The translations under genes were made by a program, and so were the position numbers. A DNA stretch of 5,734 nt from Phyllobacteriaceae bacterium (lineage in GTDB: Bacteria > Pseudomonadota > Alphaproteobacteria > Rhizobiales > Rhizobiaceae), in the NCBI GenBank assembly GCA_024645155.1, contig JAHEGF010000218.1, forward strand, positions 1 to 5,734. Direction: 5' to 3'. Numbering within the stretch: position 1 is the stretch's first letter; each line of letters starts with the position of its first letter. This document shows, one piece after another, positions 1 through 5,095 of this stretch. The notes below the pieces were generated by a model. The model was not told where the DNA came from. It searched no databases and worked only from the letters and a program-made list of their open reading frames with translations.

Positions 1-1044
1 GGTTGCGACGAAGTGGTGACCGGTATCGGCCGCACCGGCGTGGTCGGCATTATCGCCGGTAGCGGCAACAATAGCGGTAACGGCAAGGATACCACTATCG
101 GGCTGCGCGCCGACATGGACGCACTGCCGATAACCGAGGCGACCGGGGCAGAATGGAGCTCGCAGGTGCCCGGCAAGATGCATGCATGCGGCCATGATGG
201 CCACACGGCCATGCTGCTGGGTGCCGCCAAATACCTGAGCGAAACGCGCAATTTCTCCGGCCGAATCGCGGTGATTTTCCAGCCCGCCGAGGAGGGTGGC
301 GGCGGTGGCAACGAGATGGTCAAGGAAGGCCTGATGGAACGTTTCAACATCTCGCGGGTCTTCGGCATGCACAACATGCCCGGACTGGATATCGGCAAAT
401 TCGCAATCAGGCCGGGGCCGCTGATGGCGTCGACCGCCGAATTTACCGTCACGGTCACGGGCCAGGGCGGCCACGCTGCCATGCCCAACAAGACCGTCGA
501 TCCCATCGTCGCGGCAAGCCACATGGTCACGGCGTTGCAGACCATCGTTTCGCGCAATGCCAACCCGGTCGAATCGCTCGTGATATCGGTCACCAAGTTT
601 CATGCCGGCGACGCCTTTAACGTCATACCCGGCACCGCCGAACTGGCGGGCACCGTGCGCACCCTTGATCGCGAAATCGCCGATATGGCCGAATACCGCA
701 TCCGCGCGGTACTCGACGGTATTGCCGCCGCTCTCGGCGTTACGATAAAATTCGCCTATGACAGGAACTATCCGGTAACGGTCAACAACCCCGACGAGAC
801 GGTCTTTGCGGCTTCCGTCGCTGCGGCCGTGTCGGGCGATGCGGCCGTCGACACCGATGTTCCGCCGACGATGGGCGGCGAGGATTTTTCCTACATGCTG
901 GAGGCCCGGCCCGGAGCGTTTATCTTCGTCGGCAATGGCAATACCGCCGGCCTTCACAACCCGGCCTACGATTTCAACGACGAGGCAATCCCGGTTGGCG
1001 TCAGCTACTGGGTGAAACTGGCGGAAACCGCGCTGCCGCGTTGA
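1..1044 (+). CDS. M20D-family amidohydrolase (hippurate hydrolase / N-acyl-amino-acid hydrolase type), 5' partial
   Basis: Zinc-type metallohydrolase expected to cleave the amide bond of N-acyl amino acids in the cytoplasm; the exact substrate is not readable from sequence. The frame is open from base 1 (GCDEVVTG...), so the true start lies upstream and the GTG at 13 is internal. Of an expected ~390 residues, 347 are here, so about 45-50 N-terminal residues are missing. Visible signatures, numbered from the first codon in the window: DMDALP at 38-43, HACGHDGH at 61-68, the EE pair at 97-98 followed by a glycine run, GMHN at 122-125, the lid/dimerisation motif GGHAAMP near 156-162, and AGLHN near 317-320. 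By family precedent the metal ligands are C63, H65, E98, H124 and H319, with E97 as general base; all are present, so the enzyme should be active. It ends in TGA 61 nt before the tRNA gene. The family call is firm; the substrate is not. Confidence 0.93.
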   Translation, partial: GCDEVVTGIGRTGVVGIIAGSGNNSGNGKDTTIGLRADMDALPITEATGAEWSSQVPGKMHACGHDGHTAMLLGAAKYLSETRNFSGRIAVIFQPAEEGGGGGNEMVKEGLMERFNISRVFGMHNMPGLDIGKFAIRPGPLMASTAEFTVTVTGQGGHAAMPNKTVDPIVAASHMVTALQTIVSRNANPVESLVISVTKFHAGDAFNVIPGTAELAGTVRTLDREIADMAEYRIRAVLDGIAAALGVTIKFAYDRNYPVTVNNPDETVFAASVAAAVSGDAAVDTDVPPTMGGEDFSYMLEARPGAFIFVGNGNTAGLHNPAYDFNDEAIPVGVSYWVKLAETALPR

Positions 1045-1066
1045 AGCGTAAATCGGACAATGGGGC

Positions 1067-1094
1067 TTGGCGTCTGCCGATCGAGCGGTTAAAT
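1067..1094 (+). promoter_or_regulatory. Candidate sigma70-type promoter of the tRNA-Arg gene
   Basis: TTGGCG (1067-1072) resembles a -35 box and TTAAAT (1089-1094) a -10 box, separated by 16 nt. The -10 ends 10 nt before the first base of the tRNA, which suits a short tRNA leader. Each hexamer matches consensus at four of six positions, so this is a positional inference only. Confidence 0.35.
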
Positions 1095-1104
1095 CTCGGT
1101 GCGT

Positions 1105-1181
1105 GGTCCCGTAGCTCAGCAGGATAGAGCATCAGATTCCTAATCTGGGGGTCGCGCGTTCGAATCGCGCCGGGATCACCA
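1105..1181 (+). tRNA. tRNA-Arg (anticodon CCT), CCA encoded
   Basis: A complete 77-nt cloverleaf can be drawn. The acceptor stem pairs GGTCCCG (1105-1111) with CGGGATC (1171-1177), with one G-T wobble. The D stem pairs GCTC (1114-1117) with GAGC (1127-1130). The anticodon stem pairs TCAGA (1132-1136) with TCTGG (1144-1148) around loop TTCCTAA, giving anticodon CCT at 1139-1141, which reads the Arg codon AGG. The T arm pairs GCGCG (1154-1158) with CGCGC (1166-1170) around TTCGAAT. The discriminator base is A1178 and CCA is encoded at 1179-1181. It stands alone between two protein genes. The tRNA-Arg(CCT) locus is a known insertion target for integrative elements in many bacteria, but no integrase gene and no copy of its 3' end is seen here. 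Confidence 0.97.
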
Positions 1182-1324
1182 ATTCTCCCACTTTTACCCG
1201 TTTGGAATCTCTCCTGCTGACAGGCAGCCCAAAGGCACGCCTGGGCACCATATTGATGCTATGGCACATTCGAAAAACGGAGTAATAATCGCGGACCGAT
1301 CACGATTGCGCAGGGAGTGCACCC
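1182..1324 (+). other. Intergenic spacer between tRNA-Arg and the SAF oxidoreductase gene
   Basis: 143 nt without a convincing gene. GCCCA (1227-1231) and TGGGC (1242-1246) can form a weak 5-bp stem-loop, but no T run follows, so it is a poor terminator. A well-placed AGGGAG (1312-1317) seven bases before the ATG at 1325 serves as the ribosome site of the next gene. An AT-rich TAATAAT at 1283-1289 could be part of a -10 region, but no good -35 lies 16-18 nt upstream. Confidence 0.5.
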
Positions 1325-2686
1325 ATGAGCCTTTTCCAGCAGCTACAGCGCCGCATGGAAGAAGACCGGCCGATCCGTGTCGGGCTCATCGGCGCCGGAA
1401 AGTTCGGTTCGATGTTTCTGTCGCAGGCGATCCGGATTCCCGGCATTCATATCGCCGGGATTGCCGACCTGTCGCCGGAATCCGCCAGATCCAATCTTGA
1501 GCACATCGGCTGGCCACTCGACCGTTTCGCGGCTGCATCCCTGGGCGAGGCCCTGCGTACCGGCCGGACATACATCGGCGATGATCCGTCGCAACTGTTA
1601 GCCAGCCCGCAAATCGACATCATCGTCGAGTGCACCGGAAACCCGGTCGGCGCTATCGAGCACCTGCTGGCCACGTTCGACGCAGGCAAGCATGCGATCA
1701 GCGCAACCGTCGAGGCCGATGCCATATGTGGCGCGGCGCTTGCGGCAAGGGCAAGGGCCAACGATGTCATCTATTCGATGGCCTTTGGCGACCAGCCGGC
1801 AATGGTATGTGACCTTGTGGATTGGGCACGCACATGCGGGTTCACGGTTGCGGCGGCCGGGCGCGGCCACAAATGGCTGCCCGAATACCGGTTTTCCACG
1901 CCCGATACGGTTTGGGATCATTGGGGTCTGACGCGCAAACAGGCAGAGGCCGGGCGCCTGAATCCGAAAATGTTCAATTCCTTTCTCGATGGCACGAAAC
2001 CGGCGATAGAATCGGCGGCGATCGCCAACGCCTGCGCACTGGATGTCCCGCCCGGCGGCCTGCAATATCCTCCCGGCTCGATTGAAGACATTCCGTCGTT
2101 GATGAGACCGCGCTCTTCTGGCGGCGTGCTGGAAAAATCCGGCATGGTGGAGGTCATTTCGTCGTTGCGCCCTGACGGTTCGGAGATCGCCAACGATATC
2201 CGCATGGGGGTGTGGGTTTGCATCGAGGCGGCAAGTGACTACCAGCGCCAGTGCTTTGCCGAATACAAGGTTCATACCGACGACACCGGCAACTATTTCT
2301 GCCTTTACAAGCGCTGGCATCTCATTGGGCTCGAGCTTGGCATGTCGGTTGCCAATGTCGGCATTCGTGGCGAGTCGACCGGCACGGCAACGCAATTCCG
2401 CGCCGACGTGGTGTCTGTCGCCAAGCGCAACCTGAAGGCCGGTGAAATGCTTGATGGCGAAGGCGGGCACACGGTGGCGGGGCAATTGCGCCCGGCGTCC
2501 ATGTCCGTGCCGATGCGGGCATTGCCGCTCGGTTTGACCGCCAACGTCAAGCTGCTCCGCGACGTCGCTGCCGACACGATACTGACCTATGACGATGTCA
2601 GCCTCGACAAGGATCTTACCGCGGTCCGTATCCGCATTGATCTGGAAGCCGATTTTCTCGAAGGAAAATACAGCGGCACCAGTTGA
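1325..2686 (+). CDS. NAD(P)-dependent oxidoreductase with C-terminal SAF domain (COG4091 'predicted homoserine dehydrogenase' type, DRL-related)
   Basis: A 453-residue cytoplasmic oxidoreductase of uncertain substrate. The N-terminal Rossmann dinucleotide-binding motif GLIGAGKFG lies at residues 20-28, a second beta strand ends in GIADLSP near 45-51, and the D-I-I-V-E-C-T-G strand follows near 98-106. The middle carries family-typical motifs GRGHKWLPEY and FSTPDTVW (about 179-195), and the last ~90 residues, beginning near VVSVAKRNLKAGE at about 361, form a SAF domain (a small fold also found in sialic acid synthases, antifreeze proteins and FlgA). Because of that domain, relatives are often mislabelled as flagellar FlgA or homoserine dehydrogenase. 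A distant relative, DRL of Brucella, converts 1-deoxyxylulose 5-phosphate to methylerythritol phosphate, but the present protein has different central motifs, so that reaction cannot be assumed. The ATG at 1325 is supported by AGGGAG seven bases upstream and by the normal distance to the Rossmann motif. Read-through into the gene at 2813 is possible. Confidence 0.9.
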   Translation: MSLFQQLQRRMEEDRPIRVGLIGAGKFGSMFLSQAIRIPGIHIAGIADLSPESARSNLEHIGWPLDRFAAASLGEALRTGRTYIGDDPSQLLASPQIDIIVECTGNPVGAIEHLLATFDAGKHAISATVEADAICGAALAARARANDVIYSMAFGDQPAMVCDLVDWARTCGFTVAAAGRGHKWLPEYRFSTPDTVWDHWGLTRKQAEAGRLNPKMFNSFLDGTKPAIESAAIANACALDVPPGGLQYPPGSIEDIPSLMRPRSSGGVLEKSGMVEVISSLRPDGSEIANDIRMGVWVCIEAASDYQRQCFAEYKVHTDDTGNYFCLYKRWHLIGLELGMSVANVGIRGESTGTATQFRADVVSVAKRNLKAGEMLDGEGGHTVAGQLRPASMSVPMRALPLGLTANVKLLRDVAADTILTYDDVSLDKDLTAVRIRIDLEADFLEGKYSGTS

Positions 2687-2728
2687 ACAGGCCGTGCTAA
2701 TGTATGGAAGGGCAAGAATCGGCTGATG

Positions 2729-2744
2729 CCCGCTTGGCAGCGGG
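2729..2744 (+). repeat. Short perfect inverted repeat (hairpin) between the SAF oxidoreductase and DUF4389-like genes
   Basis: CCCGCT (2729-2734) and AGCGGG (2739-2744) pair perfectly around a TGGC loop. No T tract follows, so it is not a classical terminator; it may attenuate or stabilise a transcript running from the upstream gene into the downstream one. Its role is unknown. Confidence 0.4.
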
Positions 2745-2797
2745 GAAACCGGCCGGCATTGAAAAACACGTTCACGATCCCCAATATGAACGTATCC

Positions 2798-2806
2798 AAG
2801 GAGGGA
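2798..2806 (+). promoter_or_regulatory. Strong Shine-Dalgarno that sets the start at 2813
   Basis: AAGGAGGGA contains a full GGAGG core (2800-2804) eight bases before the ATG at 2813. The longer in-frame reading from the ATG at 2726 has no comparable site and would add 29 residues that do not resemble the family, so the start at 2813 is preferred. Confidence 0.85.
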
Positions 2807-2812
2807 GTGGCC

Positions 2813-3298
2813 ATGCTTGAAGATATCAGGAAAAACGTCGTCCGTGGCAATATATGGGTCCGGCTGATTTACATGATTGTATTGGGTGTTGCGTTCAACG
2901 TCGCGGAATTCGTCATCCTTGTCACCGCGGTTTTCCAGTTCCTCGCCAGCCTGATTACCGGCGAACCGAACCAGCGCCTGATCAGCTTCGGGCGCAATAC
3001 CGCCCGCTATGCCCAGCAGATCATCGCCTTCGTGACCTTTGCCAGCGAAGACAGGCCATTTCCATTCTCGTCCTGGCCAAGTGAGCCCCACGACGAGGCG
3101 GCGCCCGCAACCGCAGCAAGTGCTGCCGGTGACACGGTGACGCAAGCCGCGGCAATTGCCCCGAAAGCTGCCGCCGCAAAACCGAAAAGGCCTCCCGCAA
3201 GAAAGGCCGCAGCTGCACCAAAAGCCGCCGCGGCATCAAAGACCGCGGCAACAAAAAAGGCGCCGGCAGCAAGGAAACCCCCGGCACCTAAAAAGTAA
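2813..3298 (+). CDS. DUF4389-like small membrane protein with Ala/Pro/Lys-rich C-terminal tail
   Basis: 161 residues in two unlike halves. Residues 1-89 match the DUF4389 pattern as I know it: a short basic N-terminus, a hydrophobic stretch from about 14 to 50 (W-V-R-L-I-Y-M ... A-E-F-V ... F-Q-F-L) that can form one long or two short membrane helices, then TGEPNQRL, a G-R-N-T-A-R-Y helix and the closing F-A-S-E-D-R-P-F-P-F motif ending in WP. Residues 90-161 are low-complexity: first an acidic, Ala-rich linker, then from about K118 repeated K-A-A-A, P-K-A and P-A-R-K units ending in PKK, very like histone H1 or the AlgP/PhaF-type basic tails. No function is established for the core. The tail suggests binding to nucleic acid or another polyanion on the cytoplasmic side, which is inference. 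The strong ribosome site argues for good translation. It lies 126 nt behind the SAF oxidoreductase gene on the same strand; a functional link is unproven. Confidence 0.87.
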   Translation: MLEDIRKNVVRGNIWVRLIYMIVLGVAFNVAEFVILVTAVFQFLASLITGEPNQRLISFGRNTARYAQQIIAFVTFASEDRPFPFSSWPSEPHDEAAPATAASAAGDTVTQAAAIAPKAAAAKPKRPPARKAAAAPKAAAASKTAATKKAPAARKPPAPKK

Positions 3299-3323
3299 GG
3301 CTAGGACGAGGTTCCGGGCGGAA

Positions 3324-3342
3324 GAGTCCGGTTACGGGACTC
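3324..3342 (+). terminator. Candidate weak terminator hairpin after the DUF4389-like gene
   Basis: GAGTCC (3324-3329) pairs perfectly with GGACTC (3337-3342) around a 7-nt loop, 25 nt past the stop codon. The sequence after it (CCGTCTGTTTGTT) is only moderately T-rich, so intrinsic termination would be weak. Confidence 0.35.
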
Positions 3343-3395
3343 CCGTCTGTTTGTTCGTGGACGAATTCGTGTCAAGTGCTCGGTAAATTCCAACA

Positions 3396-3428
3396 CTGCA
3401 AGCCGCCACCGACGCCGGTGGCTTGCGG
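3396..3428. terminator. GC-rich bulged stem-loop, possible bidirectional terminator
   Basis: GCAAG (3398-3402) and CCACCG (3406-3411) pair with CGGTGG (3416-3421) and CTTGC (3422-3426), leaving a 3-nt bulge and an ACGC loop: 11 Watson-Crick pairs, with a further C-G and T-G pair possible at the base. It is the most stable structure I see in the convergent gap. Neither strand has a T run after it, so the terminator role is inferred from position alone. Confidence 0.35.
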
Positions 3429-3600
3429 CATTTGCCGTCGGCATCAAGCGCCGGACTGAACGCCGTTGTAGGCGGTATTGAGGCCTTTCGAGCCAGCGAA
3501 ACAATGTCGCAGACGCGATAATCGGAAACAGGTTGAACTGGCAAGTCTGACCCAAAGCGGTCATTCGTACCCACGGCCCCTTTCATGGCCATTGGCAATG

Positions 3601-4845
3601 TTAAGATGCGCGGTCTTCCAGAAGAAAGGTCGATGCTGGCTTGTGCCCTTTCAGGGTTATTTCTCCGCGCGGTTCGGCCTGATACCGGCCTGACAAAGAC
3701 TGCCAAACTTTTGCTGATATTTGGATTTTGTCAGGTAGGCCCTCGGACTCCATTCGGCTTGCGATATTCACGGTGTCTCCCCACAAATCATAGGCGAATT
3801 TCTGCGTTCCAATGACCCCCGCAACGACCGCACCCGAATGAATGCCAATCCGTAATTTGATGTCCAATCCATGCTGTTCGCGAAATTCTGCAAAAGCATC
3901 GCGCATTCCTAACGCCAGGCTTGCTATTTGCTCGACGTGGTCGGCCGTACTGTTCGTCAACCCCGCAGCAGCCATATACGCATCACCGATGGTTTTGATC
4001 TTTTCGGCACCATGCTTGGTCACCAAGGCATCAAACCTCGAAAAAAGATCGTTTAGCAGCGTAACGAGCTCGGCGGCGGGCATTTTTCGGGATAATTCTG
4101 TAAAACCGACCAAATCGGCAAACAGCACTGTCACCGATTCGCATTGATCGGCCAATGGCTCTTCGCCAGATTTGAGCCGCTCGGCTATCTCCGCCGGTAG
4201 AATGTTCAGCAACAATTCATCGGAACGGCGCTTCTCTCTGTCGAGGAGCTTCTCTAGCCGAAAACCATGCCTGTTAATGATATCGACCAGATAAGCAAAA
4301 CCGATAACGAAACCGGCGCCGCCACCGATCCACGCCAAAGCATTGATAATTTCAAGGCTGCTCGCGCCTGCAATCGCCATGACAACATGCGGCAACACAA
4401 CCAAGGGCAGCACAATCACAACGGATTGCCAGAACCGGTAGATAAACATCGGAATGAAGATCATGCCTAGGATGAAACCGCTGACGCCTGCCAAAAAACC
4501 TCCGGGCAGCCGGGCAAGAATGATCCCGAATCCTATTGCAACGATGGAATAGGTACACAGGGTGAACCAGGGCAAATACGAAGGCGTTCTGCGAAATGAC
4601 GGTAGATAGGTGATGCCGAGGGCGATCATGAACCACACAATGACGGTGAACCGGATTGGGCCGGTCTTGACCAGTGCATTTGGATCAAACATGAGATCCC
4701 AAAACTGATAACCGGTGAATGCCAACGCTCCAAAAACGCTTCCAAGCCGAAGTAACGGCAAGATGCGCTCCGTCATTCGCTCCGCATACTCCAACTCTTC
4801 TTCAGGGGAAAATCTGATCGGGGCCCAATTGCTTAATGCAGACAT
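3601..4845 (-). CDS. Membrane-bound class III adenylate cyclase, six predicted TM helices
   Basis: A 414-residue enzyme making cAMP from ATP. After a short cytoplasmic N-terminus, six hydrophobic segments lie at about 30-46, 66-82, 92-112, 114-135, 138-160 and 168-190. A charged linker (about 195-228, LEKLLDREKRRSDELLLNILP) is the typical signalling helix before the catalytic domain (about 236-400). Catalytic residues are all visible: metal-binding D244 in FADLVGFT and D288 in GDAYM, adenine-selecting K284 and D353 (YDLWGD), and transition-state N360 and R364 in NIASR. That set predicts adenylate rather than guanylate cyclase activity, with two active sites per homodimer. The start at 4845 is chosen over an in-frame ATG at 4893 because GGGAGG sits seven bases before it, while 4893 has none. 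Stop is TAA at 3603-3601. No dedicated sensor domain is seen; the membrane bundle may itself sense a signal. GC is about 45-55% in sampled stretches against about 60% next door, hinting at a separate origin. Confidence 0.95.
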   Translation of the reverse strand: MSALSNWAPIRFSPEEELEYAERMTERILPLLRLGSVFGALAFTGYQFWDLMFDPNALVKTGPIRFTVIVWFMIALGITYLPSFRRTPSYLPWFTLCTYSIVAIGFGIILARLPGGFLAGVSGFILGMIFIPMFIYRFWQSVVIVLPLVVLPHVVMAIAGASSLEIINALAWIGGGAGFVIGFAYLVDIINRHGFRLEKLLDREKRRSDELLLNILPAEIAERLKSGEEPLADQCESVTVLFADLVGFTELSRKMPAAELVTLLNDLFSRFDALVTKHGAEKIKTIGDAYMAAAGLTNSTADHVEQIASLALGMRDAFAEFREQHGLDIKLRIGIHSGAVVAGVIGTQKFAYDLWGDTVNIASRMESEGLPDKIQISAKVWQSLSGRYQAEPRGEITLKGHKPASTFLLEDRAS

Positions 4846-4852
4846 CGCCTCG

Positions 4853-4858
4853 CCTCCC
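4853..4858 (-). promoter_or_regulatory. Shine-Dalgarno that sets the cyclase start at 4845
   Basis: On the - strand GGGAGG lies seven bases upstream of the ATG at 4845-4843. The alternative ATG at 4893 has no purine-rich site upstream and directly abuts a -10-like TATGAT, which makes it an unlikely start. Confidence 0.8.
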
Positions 4859-4893
4859 GAATTTTCGGCAATCGTGGTTTGACAGCAGAACAT

Positions 4894-4924
4894 ATCATAC
4901 TGTCTCAGCTGCTGTTGTTGTCGA
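4894..4924 (-). promoter_or_regulatory. Candidate promoter of the adenylate cyclase gene
   Basis: On the - strand TATGAT (4899-4894) matches five of six bases of the -10 consensus. TCGACA (4924-4919) matches five of six of TTGACA, but the spacer is 19 nt, longer than ideal. The predicted transcript would start near 4887, giving a leader of about 40 nt before the ATG at 4845. Confidence 0.35.
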
Positions 4925-5071
4925 TCGCGTCATAATTCGAGACGCGCGTTCGGCATCTAATGTCGTCTCCTGGCATAAATTGAACGCTTGGCACGTGCTG
5001 TAGAAGACCATGCAAAGCAGATCGGTTTGGTCACTGCGTCCCCAGTACCGCTATACGCACATTAAGCGCGA
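4900..5071. other. Intergenic region between the cyclase and Gfo/Idh/MocA genes
   Basis: Lies behind the oxidoreductase stop and ahead of the cyclase start, both on the - strand. It holds the cyclase promoter candidate and the 4926-4946 dyad. No open frame with a ribosome site, no RNA gene and no further repeat was recognised in the rest (about 4950-5070). Confidence 0.5.
4926..4946. repeat. Inverted repeat upstream of the cyclase promoter region
   Basis: CGCGTC (4926-4931) and GACGCG (4941-4946) form a perfect dyad with a 9-nt AT-rich centre, immediately upstream of the candidate -35 box. The geometry would suit a dimeric regulator, but six-base arms may also arise by chance in GC-rich DNA. 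Confidence 0.35.
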
Positions 5072-5093
5072 GTTCGACGCGTTGGAGTCGAAC
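5072..5093 (-). terminator. Candidate hairpin just after the Gfo/Idh/MocA gene
   Basis: GTTCGAC (5072-5078) and GTCGAAC (5087-5093) pair perfectly over seven bases around an 8-nt loop. On the - strand it begins two bases past the TAG stop of the oxidoreductase gene, the usual place for a terminator. The - strand sequence after it (TCGCGCTTAATGTGCG) has no T run, so it may only protect the mRNA 3' end. Confidence 0.4.
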
Positions 5094-5095
5094 CA

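Larger units (their letters stand above)
3299..3600. other. Non-coding gap between convergent genes, rich in stem-loops
   Basis: 302 nt between the stop of the DUF4389-like gene (+) and the stop of the cyclase gene (-). No frame here has a ribosome site or recognisable protein content. It holds a 6-bp hairpin (3324-3342), a strong bulged hairpin (3396-3428), and a short imperfect repeat-like motif with internal symmetry, TGACC-caaagc-GGTCA (3548-3563). The tail-to-tail layout makes transcription termination the most likely job. Confidence 0.55.

Noticed and set aside
13..15. GTG at 13 as the start of the amidohydrolase
   Set aside because: The frame is open and family-like from base 1, and the catalytic DMDALP motif would be too close to the N-terminus; the gene is simply cut by the window edge.
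2726..2812. Upstream extension of the DUF4389-like protein from the ATG at 2726
   Set aside because: No ribosome site before 2726, the added residues look non-conserved, and AAGGAGGGA is ideally placed for the ATG at 2813.
1598..3145. A 515-codon open frame on the - strand opposite the SAF oxidoreductase and DUF4389-like genes
   Set aside because: It is a long antisense shadow of clearly real + strand genes, with Arg/Gly/His-rich, domain-free content and no ribosome site; common in GC-rich DNA.
3332..3706. A 124-codon - strand frame covering the convergent gap
   Set aside because: No ribosome site, overlaps the end of the cyclase gene, low-complexity composition and no recognisable domain; likely translation of non-coding or repeat DNA.
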